Shown in pieces: positions 17,994 through 27,033 of a stretch of 64,000 nucleotides of DNA. The notes under the pieces are model-generated. The model made no database searches. It saw nothing but the letters and a program-made list of their open reading frames with translations, and was not told the DNA's origin. The DNA lies in assembly GCF_000420725.1 (NCBI RefSeq), contig NZ_ATVM01000007.1, positions 57,697 through 121,696 on the forward strand. The letters are read 5' to 3'. This stretch comes from Marinococcus halotolerans DSM 16375. GTDB taxonomy: Bacteria > Bacillota > Bacilli > Bacillales > Marinococcaceae. How positions within the stretch are numbered: position 1 is the first letter of the stretch; the number at the start of each line of letters is the position of its first letter. The translations under genes and the position numbers were made by a program.

Positions 17994-18045
17994 ATTTTTG
18001 CGCCTGTATAGATATTGATTCATTTAGCTGCACAGGTGCAAAAAT
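17994..18045. repeat. 14-bp inverted repeat upstream of the 17305 gene
   Basis: ATTTTTGCGCCTGT (17994-18007) and ACAGGTGCAAAAAT (18032-18045) are complementary at 13 of 14 positions, with a 24-nt spacer. No T-run or gene end sits beside it, so it is unlikely to be a terminator. The rest of 17947-18232 is AT-rich and shows nothing else I can name. Confidence 0.5.
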
Positions 18046-18232
18046 AATTAAACATTTGAATTATACTTAATACATTTTTTCATATTGGCGTTCCGGCGTC
18101 TATACTTTTTTACTGTATAATTATAAATTTCACACGGACCTCTTCTATCTTACGTTATTCTTCTACTACTTTCATCGGTCTTCATTCTCGATATTTACAG
18201 CTGCATTTATTAATTATTTTCATATAAACATG

Positions 18233-18273
18233 AAAAAGCCGGAAAAAAGCGTGAATCTGCTCTTTTCCGGCTT
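18233..18273 (-). terminator. Intrinsic terminator of the histidinol-phosphatase gene
   Basis: AAGCCGGAAAA (18236-18246) pairs with TTTTCCGGCTT (18263-18273), with T-run on the minus strand. Confidence 0.8.
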
Positions 18274-18291
18274 ATATATACAATATGCAGC

Positions 18292-19107
18292 TTACAGTGT
18301 AACATCCACCGGACGGCGCTTTCGGAAAAACCTCCAGGAACGGTAGCCAATCTGCTTCAGGCGCTCCCGTACTTCTTCCAGATCTTCCCCGATTCTCTCC
18401 GGTACGTGCGCATCGGAGCCAAACGTCACCGGAACGTTGTAATACAGGGCGCGCTCAAGCAGATCATCCGACGGATACCAGCCTCCGCAGTATTTGGTTT
18501 TGCCCGAGGTGTTAATTTCAATGGCTGTGCCTTCTTCCCCGATTATTCGGAGCGTCTTATCCACCTCCGGGGTATCGATCTCTGACGCATATGGAAAATA
18601 TCCCTTCAGGGCATCGATATGGCCCAGAATATCAAACATACCGCTTTTGGCGGACAGAGCAATCTGACGGTAATATTCTTCCTTTACCTGGCGGATACCC
18701 GCATCATCCATGCCTTCCCATCTGGACGTATCGAAAATGTTGATGCCGTTTACAAAATGAACCGAACCAATCACATAATCCATTGGATATTTCCCGTACT
18801 GCTTCCGGTAAGGTGCTTCCTGGTCAGGAAAATAGTCGGATTCCACGCCGATCAGCACTTCAATATCGTTTATGTATTTTTCTTTCAGCTGCCGGATTTC
18901 TTCAATATAAGCCGGGAATTCTCCTTTAGCCATCGTAATGCGTGGATGCGGCTGCTCTTCGTCGCTTGCAAAGAACGGGGAATGGTCGGAAATACCAATT
19001 ACGTCGAGCTTTTTTTGGATCGCTGCCTGAATGTAATCCTCAATCGTTCCTTCTGCGTGTCCGCAGCGAACGTGATGATTATGAAGGTCAAATTTCACTT
19101 TGATCAC
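18292..19107 (-). CDS. PHP-family histidinol-phosphatase
   Basis: A 271-aa cytoplasmic metallophosphatase of the HisJ/HisK type, which converts histidinol phosphate to histidinol. PHP metal motifs are DLHNHHVRCGHAEG, GISDHSPF, VESDYFP, GSVHFV, LGHIDALKG and FGSDAHVPE. Length fits the family. It stands alone; no other his genes are in the window, as is common for hisK in Bacillaceae. The extreme C-terminus is basic. Other PHP phosphoesterase substrates cannot be excluded. Confidence 0.87.
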   Translation of the reverse strand: MIKVKFDLHNHHVRCGHAEGTIEDYIQAAIQKKLDVIGISDHSPFFASDEEQPHPRITMAKGEFPAYIEEIRQLKEKYINDIEVLIGVESDYFPDQEAPYRKQYGKYPMDYVIGSVHFVNGINIFDTSRWEGMDDAGIRQVKEEYYRQIALSAKSGMFDILGHIDALKGYFPYASEIDTPEVDKTLRIIGEEGTAIEINTSGKTKYCGGWYPSDDLLERALYYNVPVTFGSDAHVPERIGEDLEEVRERLKQIGYRSWRFFRKRRPVDVTL

Positions 19108-19151
19108 CTTTCTTTTTCTTTTTATCGTACCATGCCTGTGTTAAAAATCTA

Positions 19152-19280
19152 TTGAAAAAATGGTATAGACATCTATATATAATGTGTTACTATGTTTGTA
19201 AGCGTTACCTTATCGATGTCGTCAGATTCTTTGACAGAGTTTTTAAATTTTTAAGAAAATTGGTATAGACATCTATAACT
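19152..19280 (+). promoter_or_regulatory. Promoter region of the GlcNAc PTS gene with two NagR-like operators
   Basis: TGGTATAGACATCTATA occurs at 19161 and again at 19261, exactly 100 bp apart. The first lies between TTGAAA (19152-19157) and TATATA/TATAAT (about 19176-19183), inside a promoter spacer. The second follows a TTGACA (19231). A third, near-identical element (ATTGGTATAGACAACTAT) sits before nagA at 32276-32293. The NagR gene is at 29528-30250. Confidence 0.75.
19196..19210 (+). promoter_or_regulatory. cre (CcpA) site
   Basis: TTGTAAGCGTTACCT fully fits the cre consensus WTGNAANCGNWNNCW. It lies just downstream of the first nagP promoter, a position for transcriptional roadblock in good carbon conditions. 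Confidence 0.65.
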
Positions 19281-19329
19281 AAAATAAGGTACATTTTCAT
19301 CATACATTCTATAAAAGGGGGATCTACTT

Positions 19330-20730
19330 ATGCTTGGAAACATTCAAATCATGGGCAAGTTCCAAAAGCTCGGGCGTTCATTAATGCTCCCGATCGCAGT
19401 CCTGCCGGCTGCCGCTCTTATTCTTCGCTTCGGGCAGGAGGATCTGCTCGATATCGCCTTTGTCGCCAACGCCGGCCAGTTTATTTTCGATAACCTGGCA
19501 CTGCTGTTTGCGGTAGGACTGGCGATTGGTTTTTCGAGAGACGGCAGCGGCGCCGCTGCACTTGCGGGCGTTGTCGGTTATTTAATTTTAACTGGGGGAC
19601 TGGAAGGGATAAACGAAGATATAAACATGGGAGTGTTTGGCGGCATAATCGCAGGTATTACGGCCGGACTTTTATATAACCGCTTTTATAACATTCAGCT
19701 GCCGCAGTTCCTCGGCTTCTTCGGAGGCAGGCGGTTCGTACCTATTATCACCGCCGTTACGATGCTCGTATTTGCATTTATATTCGGTTATGTGTGGCCG
19801 CCGGTGCAGACCGGTATTGATCAGGTTACCAATGTAATTACAGGAACTGGAGCCGCCGGAGCCGGGCTGTACGGATTTTTAAACCGGCTTTTGATTCCAA
19901 CCGGTCTTCATCATATTATCAACGTGTATATATGGTTTGATTTTGGTTCCTTCCAGGGCTATAACGGGGAAATCACCCGTTTCTTAAACGGTGACCCGGA
20001 CGCTGGCGCCTATACGGCCGGATTCTTTCCGATTATGATGTTTGGCCTTCCGGGTGCGTGTCTCGCTATGATCATGGCCGCGAAGCCCGAGCGCCGCAAA
20101 GAAGTTGCCGGCATGCTCGGCAGCCTGGCCCTCACTTCTTTTTTGACCGGTATTACAGAACCAATTGAGTTTACATTTATGTTTCTTTCCCCGCTGCTTT
20201 ATGTCGTGCACGCGCTCATGACCGGGCTTGCAATGATGGTAACATTCCAGCTGGGAATATTGGACGCCTTTGGTTTTTCTGCCGGCTTCATAGACTACCT
20301 GCTCAACTTCGGCATTGCGACCAAGCCGGTGCTGCTGCTCGGGGTAGGGTTAATATTCGGTGTTCTTTACTTCGTGATCTTCTCAGCGCTGATCCGGCTG
20401 CTGAATATTAAAACACCAGGCCGCGAGGATGAAGAAACGGTCACCACCACCAATACGTTCAGCGGCGATGACAAATATGAATCGCTCGCCAAAAATTACG
20501 TAGCTGCCCTCGGCGGGTATTCCAATATTCAATCGATCGATAACTGTGTGACGAGGCTGCGGCTTCAAATGAACGATATGGACGAAGTCGATGAAGACAG
20601 GCTGAAGCAAAACGGCGCACGCGGCGTCGTAAAAGTAGATAAAACCAACCTGCAGGTCATTATTGGCACTGAGGTGGAGTTTGTCGCGGACGCTATGCGT
20701 ACCCAGGACCCTGATTCCAAGGCAGAATAA
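19330..20730 (+). CDS. nagP: PTS N-acetylglucosamine permease, EIICB
   Basis: A 466-aa inner-membrane transporter that imports and phosphorylates GlcNAc. The IIC domain (about 1-370) has about ten membrane segments and the motifs GRSLMLPIAVLPAAALILR, PTGLHHIINVYIWFDFG and LTSFLTGITEPIEFTFMF. The C-terminal IIB domain (about 385-460) has its phosphorylated Cys in SIDNCVTRLRLQM. No IIA domain is present, so it needs a IIA from elsewhere, as in B. subtilis NagP. The start follows GGGGG. Control by NagR and CcpA is indicated by the upstream sites. It links functionally to nagA-nagB-nagR 9 kb downstream. GlcNAc rather than glucose specificity rests partly on those operators. Confidence 0.88.
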   Translation: MLGNIQIMGKFQKLGRSLMLPIAVLPAAALILRFGQEDLLDIAFVANAGQFIFDNLALLFAVGLAIGFSRDGSGAAALAGVVGYLILTGGLEGINEDINMGVFGGIIAGITAGLLYNRFYNIQLPQFLGFFGGRRFVPIITAVTMLVFAFIFGYVWPPVQTGIDQVTNVITGTGAAGAGLYGFLNRLLIPTGLHHIINVYIWFDFGSFQGYNGEITRFLNGDPDAGAYTAGFFPIMMFGLPGACLAMIMAAKPERRKEVAGMLGSLALTSFLTGITEPIEFTFMFLSPLLYVVHALMTGLAMMVTFQLGILDAFGFSAGFIDYLLNFGIATKPVLLLGVGLIFGVLYFVIFSALIRLLNIKTPGREDEETVTTTNTFSGDDKYESLAKNYVAALGGYSNIQSIDNCVTRLRLQMNDMDEVDEDRLKQNGARGVVKVDKTNLQVIIGTEVEFVADAMRTQDPDSKAE

Positions 20731-20735
20731 CCATT

Positions 20736-20764
20736 GCCCCCGTTTCAAAGGCGGGGGCTTTTTC
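20736..20764 (+). terminator. Intrinsic terminator of nagP
   Basis: GCCCCCG (20736-20742) pairs with CGGGGGC (20752-20758), followed by TTTTT. Confidence 0.88.
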
Positions 20765-20812
20765 TCTGCCAAAAAACAGGTATACTTTTACCGTGAAGAA
20801 AGGATGAGATGT

Positions 20813-21544
20813 ATGATGATAGAGAACTATTTTTCCCAAATTCGTGAGCAGCTGAACACTGTGGAAGAACAGGAATACAGTCAGATGGAGGCTTGTGCCA
20901 AAGCGATCGCCAACACGCTCGCGCAGGACGGGATCATTCACCTATTCGGATGCGGGCATTCGCATCTTCTTTCGCTTGAAGTCTACTACCGGGCCGGCGG
21001 GCTCGTGCCGATCCACCCCATTCTTCACGAGCCGGTGATGCTTCACGAAGGGGCTCTGCGTTCCTCGGAGCTTGAACGGACAAATGATTACGCCTCTAAG
21101 TTTTTAGTGAATGAAAATATTCAGCCGGAGGACACCGTGATCGTTATTTCCACCTCCGGAAGAAACCCTGTACCCGTCGATGTCGCCCTCTACGCCAAAA
21201 AAGCCGGCGCTGCGGTCGCCGGTCTCACATCAGTTGCTTATTCTTCGGCTCAGCCCTCCCGTCATAAAGACGGCTTCAGGCTGATGGATGTCGTCGATAT
21301 CGTCCTCGATAACCATGCTCCGCCCGGCGACGCCCTGCTGACGCATCCACATGTCCCGACTCCTTTTGCCTCAAGCTCTACAGCAGTAGGAACCGCCATG
21401 CTGCAGGCAGCTATTGCCCGTGCAATCGAAATAACGGCGGACCGCGGAGAAACCCCGCCTATTTTTGCGAGCGGCAATGCTGACGGCGGGGATGCCCAAA
21501 ACGAACAGTGGCTGCAGAAATACCGGGACCGTCTTGGGTTTTAA
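20813..21544 (+). CDS. SIS-domain phosphosugar-binding protein (UPF0309 type)
   Basis: A 243-aa cytoplasmic protein with a single sugar-isomerase fold. Characteristic stretches are HLFGCGHSHLLSLEVYYRAG, VIVISTSGRNPVPVDVA and PHVPTPFASSSTAVGTAMLQ. The ATG at 20813 is chosen at 9 bp from AAAGG; ATGs at 20804 and 20816 are alternatives. Position after nagP suggests amino-sugar phosphate metabolism, for example isomerising or sensing a phosphosugar, but nagP ends at a strong terminator so co-transcription would need read-through. Enzymatic activity is not established for this branch. Confidence 0.8.
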   Translation: MMIENYFSQIREQLNTVEEQEYSQMEACAKAIANTLAQDGIIHLFGCGHSHLLSLEVYYRAGGLVPIHPILHEPVMLHEGALRSSELERTNDYASKFLVNENIQPEDTVIVISTSGRNPVPVDVALYAKKAGAAVAGLTSVAYSSAQPSRHKDGFRLMDVVDIVLDNHAPPGDALLTHPHVPTPFASSSTAVGTAMLQAAIARAIEITADRGETPPIFASGNADGGDAQNEQWLQKYRDRLGF

Positions 21545-21556
21545 AGGCAGTCGGGG

Positions 21557-22921
21557 TTAAGAGACCTCACAACCTCTTTCATGCCTTTTCACCACAATTT
21601 TCAGCCGGATGAAAAATCCGATGGCGGCACTTGTCAGCCCGACAGTGATCCCGAGCCAGAGGCCGAAAGGGCCGAGCGGTGTCGTGACAGCAAGCAGGTA
21701 TCCCGCCGGCAGTCCGAGCGCCCAGTAGGACACGAGCGCCGTGAAAAACGGCACGGTCACATCTTTATAGCCCCGAAGCACGCCCTGAAGCGACGCCTGG
21801 GCAGCATCTGAAATCTGATAGACGATCGCAAACAGGAAAAACTGGGCAGCAAGCTGTACTACTTCTTCATTGGTTGTGTAAATGTAGGCGATCGGCTCGC
21901 GCAGCAGAAATATTCCTATGGAAGCCACGCCCAATATTCCCATAGCTGAAGCTACCCCGAGGCGTGTATACGCTTTGGCCCCTTCCAGGTAGCCGCCGCC
22001 GACTTCAAAGGCAACCACGATCGTCAGCGCAATGGAAATGCTTAACGGCACCATAAATATCAGGGACGTGAAGCTGAGCGCCACCTGGTGGGCAGCGACC
22101 GTAACGGTGCTGAACAGCGACGCCATCAATAAACTTACTGCCGAAAAAATACTCGATTCAAAAAACAGCGACATCCCCATCGGCACGCCGATCCGCAGCT
22201 GTTCCTTCCACGCCTGCCAGGATGGCCTGTACCAATCCAAAAAGATTCGGAACTGCCTCATAGCCGGAATCCGGAACGTCATCATAATACTGAACGCAAA
22301 AATGAGCCAATAGGAAATCGCCGTAGCGTAGCCGGCCCCGATGCCGCCAAGCTCCGGAAAGCCGAATTTGCCAAAAATTAATACGTAATTAAAGAACGCG
22401 TTAAACGGCAGTGTACCCAGCATGATCACCATCGTAATCCGCGTATGGCCCTGAGCATCAAAAAAGTTCCGGAGCACGATCGATAAGAAGAACGGAATAA
22501 TTCCAAAAGCGAGGCCGATTAAATAATGCGAAGCAATTCGTTCGACGCCCGGCTCGAGCGACATAAACGAAAGAGCCGGGCTTAACGCCGCCGCTCCGAG
22601 CGTAATGACAAGCACTCCGAAAAGCACACCCAGATACAGCCCCTGCGTAATCGTGCCGGCAATTTTTCTTCCTTCTCCAGCACCAAGCTGCTGGGAGACG
22701 ATCGGTGTAATGGCGAGAAGGATGCCGTTCACCGCTGTAAATACCGGCATCCACAGATTCGCCCCGATCGCCACGCCCGCCAGGTCGTCTGTCCCCGCCC
22801 GTCCGGACATGATTGTATCTATTAAATTCATGCCAAAATAGCTCAGCTGCGTAATCAAAATGGGTCCTAAAATAACCATAAACAGCCGCAGCTTCTCTTT
22901 AATCGTTTCTGCGTGATACAT
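21557..22921 (-). CDS. MATE-family efflux transporter
   Basis: A 454-aa inner-membrane antiporter with 12 predicted helices. Family motifs include DTIMSGRAGTDDLAGVAIG near the N-terminus and LRGYKDVTVPFFTALVSYWA in the second half. NorM-type members expel cationic drugs by Na+ or H+ antiport, which would suit a halotolerant host. The start at MYHAETIKEK (22921) is chosen because AGGAGG lies 7 bp upstream; 28 upstream codons are open but lack a ribosome site. It is convergent with the SIS gene, with only 12 bp between the stops. Substrate is unknown. Confidence 0.88.
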   Translation of the reverse strand: MYHAETIKEKLRLFMVILGPILITQLSYFGMNLIDTIMSGRAGTDDLAGVAIGANLWMPVFTAVNGILLAITPIVSQQLGAGEGRKIAGTITQGLYLGVLFGVLVITLGAAALSPALSFMSLEPGVERIASHYLIGLAFGIIPFFLSIVLRNFFDAQGHTRITMVIMLGTLPFNAFFNYVLIFGKFGFPELGGIGAGYATAISYWLIFAFSIMMTFRIPAMRQFRIFLDWYRPSWQAWKEQLRIGVPMGMSLFFESSIFSAVSLLMASLFSTVTVAAHQVALSFTSLIFMVPLSISIALTIVVAFEVGGGYLEGAKAYTRLGVASAMGILGVASIGIFLLREPIAYIYTTNEEVVQLAAQFFLFAIVYQISDAAQASLQGVLRGYKDVTVPFFTALVSYWALGLPAGYLLAVTTPLGPFGLWLGITVGLTSAAIGFFIRLKIVVKRHERGCEVS

Positions 22922-23014
22922 ACTCTGCCTCCTGCTGACATCCCCGTCCGTTCTGTTCATCTGTATAGAATAACATTGATCAGCCGGAAAGGGCACCGTA
23001 TTCATGCAGGCGGC

Positions 23015-23503
23015 TTAACCGCTGTCCATGTTTCCATAGGTGACTTCTGTGCTGTGGGAATACAGCTCGATGATATTACCGAACGGGTCTTCCATATATA
23101 CGAGCCGGTACGGCTTTCCTTCCCGGGGACTCCATATCCGGCTCCGCTGTTTTCCTCCCTCCGCTTCTATGCGTGCGGCGGTTTCTTCAATGCCGGAGAC
23201 GAGCAGACAGAGGTGAAAAAAGCGCTGCTGCCATGGCGGGCTGTCCTGCGGCCCAGGCCGGGGATCAACAAACTCAAACAGCTCGAGACCTACCTGATTA
23301 CCTGTGGTCAGATGCGCGTTGCGCATCTCTTTTACTTCTTCACCGAGAAGATCCATCGTCATATTCGTGGAAGCATCGTCCGTTTGCTCAGCTTTCGCCG
23401 TAAACGGACCGGCCAGAAGCTCAAAATCCAGCACCTCTGTGTACCATTCGACAGCAGCGTCGATATCCGGCACGGTTAAACCGATATGGGTGATTCCCGT
23501 CAT
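23015..23503 (-). CDS. VOC (glyoxalase/dioxygenase superfamily) protein
   Basis: A 162-aa two-module vicinal-oxygen-chelate protein. It opens ITHIGLTVPDIDAAVEWYTEVLDF and closes with MEDPFGNIIELYSHS, giving the usual metal positions His near residue 6, Glu in VGLELFEF, His in RFFHLCLLV and Glu near the end. It could be a lactoylglutathione-lyase-like isomerase or a dioxygenase; no substrate can be assigned. A strong GGAGG lies before ATG. It is a single gene upstream of the MATE gene on the same strand, 93 bp from it. Confidence 0.8.
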   Translation of the reverse strand: MTGITHIGLTVPDIDAAVEWYTEVLDFELLAGPFTAKAEQTDDASTNMTMDLLGEEVKEMRNAHLTTGNQVGLELFEFVDPRPGPQDSPPWQQRFFHLCLLVSGIEETAARIEAEGGKQRSRIWSPREGKPYRLVYMEDPFGNIIELYSHSTEVTYGNMDSG

Positions 23504-23524
23504 AATCTCCCTCCTTTGTCATAC

Positions 23525-23554
23525 AAAAGCCGTTCCCATTATGGAAACGGCTTA
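23525..23554 (-). terminator. Intrinsic terminator of the aco-type operon
   Basis: AAGCCGTT (23527-23534) pairs with AACGGCTT (23546-23553), followed by TTTT on the minus strand, just after the E2 gene. Confidence 0.75.
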
Positions 23555-23576
23555 ACCCTGTAAGGGATGAAAAATA

Positions 23577-24827
23577 TTAATAAAACAGCCGGTGCGGATG
23601 CTCTAAAATACCGGTGAGCTCCGCGAGAAACCGGCCGGCTGGTTCGCCGTCCAGGGCCCGGTGGTCAAACGTCAGGCTTAGCGGCAGCAGCTTTCGCTCC
23701 ATCGGAGTGCCTTCGTAAAACTGGACCCCGTCCTGCACGGCGCCGACGCCCAGTATAGCCGCTTCGGGAGTATTTAAAATTGGGGTGAAGTATTCAACTC
23801 CGGTCGCACCGAGGTTCGTAATCGTAAACGTGGACCCCTGCATATCCTCAGACGCCAGCTGGTTTTCCCTCGCTCCGTGTCCGAGCAGACGGATGCTCTC
23901 TCCAATCTCCCGCACCGATTTGGCTTCGGCGTGGAAGATGACCGGCACAACGAGACCCTCTGTTAACGCAGCCGCTATTCCCAGGTGCACGTGATCGTAG
24001 CGGTAAAGCATACCGTCCTGAAACGAAGCGTTCGCCGCCGGGTGCTTCTGGAGAGCCAGCACCGCTGCTTTGGCAATGAACGCCGTCAGTGTCATCGTTT
24101 TCGCCTCCCCGTTCTGCTCAAGCTCGGCGTTCGCCTGCTTCTGTATCTGCAGCAGCCCGGTAATATCTGCCTTTCTCATCAGCGTAAGCTGAGCGCTTTC
24201 CTGCAGGCTCTGCTGCATACGCTCGGCGATGACTTTACGCATTCCTTTAACAGCCGTCACCTGAGTGGTGTCGAGCGATGGATTGGCGGAGGCCGGCTCG
24301 TTTTGCGGCGGAGCAGTGCTTTCCTCCTCGCCAGCCGATTCTATTAGCGTCTCCACATCCTTCTTCGTAATCCTTCCTTTCGGCCCCGTGCCTTCAATGC
24401 TGTCTACCGGAATGCCGTGAGCCGCGGCCAGCTTTTTGGCTGCCGGAGACACCCGCACACGCGATTCAGCCTGGGGCGCATGCGTTATTTCCCGGGAAAT
24501 AGCCGGCTCTTCTGCGACCGCTTCTGCCGGTTCCGGGGCGGCCGGTGCTGCTCCTTCTTCGGCTGCTGTGCTTTCTGTTATTTGTTCACCAGGCTCTCCC
24601 ATGTAGGCAATCACCTGACCGACCGCCAGTGTCTCGTCTTCTGCGGCGGTGATTTTGAGCATCCGGCCGTCTGCAGGCGCCTCCACTTCATTGGTGATTT
24701 TATCCGAGCTGACCGTGACAATCGGCTCCCCTTTTTTAATATCGTCTCCTTCCTTTTTCAGCCATTCGGCAATGGTTCCTTCGTTCATACTCATTCCAAA
24801 CTTTGGCATGACGATCTCTGTGGCCAT
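23577..24827 (-). CDS. acoC: Dihydrolipoamide acyltransferase E2 (acetoin dehydrogenase type)
   Basis: A 416-aa core enzyme that carries the acetyl group from E1 to CoA. Domains: lipoyl domain (about 1-77, modified Lys in VSSDKITNEV), a Pro/Ala/Glu linker, one peripheral-subunit-binding domain (about 120-160, RVSPAAKKLAAAHGIPV), a second linker and the catalytic domain (about 190-416) with TFDHRALDG. The gene ends the E1-alpha, E1-beta, E2 operon and is followed by a terminator, so no E3 is encoded here. The sigma-54 promoter and AcoR regulator next door support an acetoin substrate; branched-chain or other 2-oxoacid use is less likely. Confidence 0.88.
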   Translation of the reverse strand: MATEIVMPKFGMSMNEGTIAEWLKKEGDDIKKGEPIVTVSSDKITNEVEAPADGRMLKITAAEDETLAVGQVIAYMGEPGEQITESTAAEEGAAPAAPEPAEAVAEEPAISREITHAPQAESRVRVSPAAKKLAAAHGIPVDSIEGTGPKGRITKKDVETLIESAGEEESTAPPQNEPASANPSLDTTQVTAVKGMRKVIAERMQQSLQESAQLTLMRKADITGLLQIQKQANAELEQNGEAKTMTLTAFIAKAAVLALQKHPAANASFQDGMLYRYDHVHLGIAAALTEGLVVPVIFHAEAKSVREIGESIRLLGHGARENQLASEDMQGSTFTITNLGATGVEYFTPILNTPEAAILGVGAVQDGVQFYEGTPMERKLLPLSLTFDHRALDGEPAGRFLAELTGILEHPHRLFY

Positions 24828-24844
24828 ACTGTCCCTCCTTTCGT

Positions 24845-25879
24845 TTACGTAGTCATTGCGGTATCTTCACCGGTAAGCTCCATGACGGTCCGGACAATCG
24901 TGTCCGCAGACGGCAGATACAGATCCTCAAGGACCGGCGAAAACGGCACCGGTGAATGCGGGGCGGTAATCCGTTTGATCGGTGCATCGAGCGAATCAAA
25001 TCCTTTATCTGCCACCATCGCAGCAATATCGGTCGCTACGTTGCAGCGCGGAGTCGCTTCGTCTACGACAATTAAATGGTTGGTTTTGTCCACCGAAGCT
25101 AAAATCGTATCTTCATCCAGCGGTGACAGGCTGCGCGGATCGACAATTTCCGCCTGGATGCCCTTAGCTGCCAGCTGCTCCGCTGCTTCAAGCGCGGTAT
25201 GCACCTGCTTGCCGATGGCAACGATCGTAACGTCACTGCCTTCGCGTTTGATATCCGCCTTGCCGAGGTCGGTAGTATAATAGCCTTCCGGCACGTCACC
25301 TTTCATATTGTATAGCGTCTTATCTTCAAAAAAGACGACCAGGTCATCATCTTCAATCGCTGCAATCAGGAGCCCCTTCGCTTCTGCCGGCGTGGAGGGG
25401 ACGACCGTTTTCAGCCCCGGTATTGCGGTAAACATTCCGTACAGGCTCTGTGAATGCTGGGCTGCTGCCCGGAAGCCCGCTCCGTGCATTGTCCGGATCG
25501 TCAGCGGCACCTTCGCTTTGCCGCCGAACATGTAGCGCAGCTTGGCCCCCTGGTTCATGACTTCGTCGAGGCAGCTGCCAATAAAGTCGTTAAACATCAG
25601 CTCCGTCACCGGCCGCATGCCGGTTGCCGCTGCACTGACGGCCGCTCCGACATATCCTGCTTCTGCAATCGGCGTATCGAGAATCCGGTCTCTTCCGAAT
25701 TCCTGCACCAGTCCCTGCGTTACACCCATGACCCCGCCCCAGGCTTCCTCGTCCTGCAGATGATCGACAGCCGCGCCGCCGGCTACGTCTTCGCCCATTA
25801 AAATAACGTTTTTATCCCGGCGCATCGTTTCGGCAAGTGCTTCATTAATCGCATCGGAAAAGCTGATGGTCCGTCCCAT
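24845..25879 (-). CDS. acoB: Acetoin dehydrogenase-type E1 beta subunit
   Basis: A 344-aa transketolase-like subunit that pairs with E1-alpha to form the thiamine-diphosphate active site. Typical features are MGEDVAGGAAVDHLQDEEAW, RILDTPIAEAGYVGAAVSAA, the TPP-activating Glu in MRPVTELMFNDF and LIVVDEATPRCN. Start ATG overlaps the E1-alpha stop codon by one base (TAATG), giving translational coupling. GAGGGAG provides the ribosome site. The E2 gene follows 17 bp later. Confidence 0.9.
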   Translation of the reverse strand: MGRTISFSDAINEALAETMRRDKNVILMGEDVAGGAAVDHLQDEEAWGGVMGVTQGLVQEFGRDRILDTPIAEAGYVGAAVSAAATGMRPVTELMFNDFIGSCLDEVMNQGAKLRYMFGGKAKVPLTIRTMHGAGFRAAAQHSQSLYGMFTAIPGLKTVVPSTPAEAKGLLIAAIEDDDLVVFFEDKTLYNMKGDVPEGYYTTDLGKADIKREGSDVTIVAIGKQVHTALEAAEQLAAKGIQAEIVDPRSLSPLDEDTILASVDKTNHLIVVDEATPRCNVATDIAAMVADKGFDSLDAPIKRITAPHSPVPFSPVLEDLYLPSADTIVRTVMELTGEDTAMTT

Positions 25880-26892
25880 TACGACTCCCTCCCTGTGTTC
25901 GTGTAATTCACATACACGTCCGTTATTAAGCTCCCGGCATCCGGGTAATCACTGCTTTCGGCAAATTCGACGGCGGCCTGGATGGAGGCTTTCACCTGTT
26001 CATCCAGCTTGTTCAGCCCTTCTTCATTGGAAAGGTTGTGCTGGAGCATATACTGGCGGAACTGTAAAATCGCATCCTTGTCCTTCAAATGCTCTTCGCG
26101 CTCCTCTGAGCCTTTATATTTCTGGGCATCGCCTTCGAAGTGCCCGTAGTTCCGGTACGTTTTGCATTCAATCAGAGAAGGACCCTCGCCGTTTCTTGCC
26201 CGCGTGACTGCGCGTTCTGCCGCTTCATACACAGCCATTGCATCCTTGCCGTCAACAATTTCTCCCGGGATCCCGTAGGAGGCTGCCCGGTCGGCAATAT
26301 TTTCGCAGCTTGAAGCGTAGGAAAACGGGGTTGCTTCGGCGTAGCCGTTGTTTTCAGCTACAAAGATCACCGGCAGGTTCCAGATGGCTGCCATATTAAT
26401 GCCTTCATGAAATGTGCCGTGGTTGTTGGCCCCGTCTCCAAAAAAGCAGACCGCCACGCCGCCGGTGTCCTGCAGCTTCGCTGTCAAACCTGCGCCTGTC
26501 GCGAGTGGAAATCCGCCGCCGACGATGCCATTTGCCCCGAGCATGCCTTTACTGACGTCAGCAATGTGCATCGAGCCGCCTTTACCGTTACAGAGCCCGG
26601 TTTCTTTACCATAAATCTCCGCCATCATGCCGTTCAGGTCACAGCCCTTTGCGATACAGTGCCCGTGCCCGCGGTGAGTGCTTGTGATGCTGTCTTTGTC
26701 ATTCAGATGCGCGCAGACGCCGACGGCCACCGCTTCTTCCCCTGCATACAAATGAACAAATCCTGGCAGCACTCCCTTGCTGAACGTTTCATGGACAGTG
26801 TCTTCAAAATGCCGAATTTCAGACATTTTCTGGTACATCCACATGGCCTGATGGGAATCCATTGTCTGCGTTCTAGTGTTGGACGCTTCCAT
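25879..26892 (-). CDS. acoA: Acetoin dehydrogenase-type E1 alpha subunit
   Basis: A 337-aa thiamine-diphosphate enzyme subunit for oxidative cleavage of acetoin. The TPP motif is GDGANNHGTFHEGINMAAIW ending in NN. Other landmarks are STHRGHGHCIAKG, GKGGSMHIADVSKGMLGANG and SLIECKTYRNYGH. It is first in the operon; AGGAGGAG lies 5-8 bp before ATG. The leader carries a -24/-12 promoter. A second homologue with the same motifs is at 47751-48731, under different control. Confidence 0.9.
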   Translation of the reverse strand: MEASNTRTQTMDSHQAMWMYQKMSEIRHFEDTVHETFSKGVLPGFVHLYAGEEAVAVGVCAHLNDKDSITSTHRGHGHCIAKGCDLNGMMAEIYGKETGLCNGKGGSMHIADVSKGMLGANGIVGGGFPLATGAGLTAKLQDTGGVAVCFFGDGANNHGTFHEGINMAAIWNLPVIFVAENNGYAEATPFSYASSCENIADRAASYGIPGEIVDGKDAMAVYEAAERAVTRARNGEGPSLIECKTYRNYGHFEGDAQKYKGSEEREEHLKDKDAILQFRQYMLQHNLSNEEGLNKLDEQVKASIQAAVEFAESSDYPDAGSLITDVYVNYTNTGRES

Positions 26893-26960
26893 ACTGCTCC
26901 TCCTTTAATATTCATTTATTGCAGGCAAAGAAGCCTGCGGGTCTTCCTGCTCTACATACT

Positions 26961-26976
26961 TGCAAGTTTTGTGCCA
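26961..26976 (-). promoter_or_regulatory. Sigma-54 (-24/-12) promoter of the acoABC operon
   Basis: On the minus strand TGGCAC-N5-TTGCA fits the sigma-54 consensus with the correct 12-nt GG-to-GC distance. It lies about 70 bp upstream of acoA, next to an enhancer-binding activator of the AcoR family. Confidence 0.88.
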
Positions 26977-27033
26977 ACAATATTAACGTTATTTCAGGCA
27001 TTCGCTTTAGATTTCAGGCTTTTGCCTCCATTA

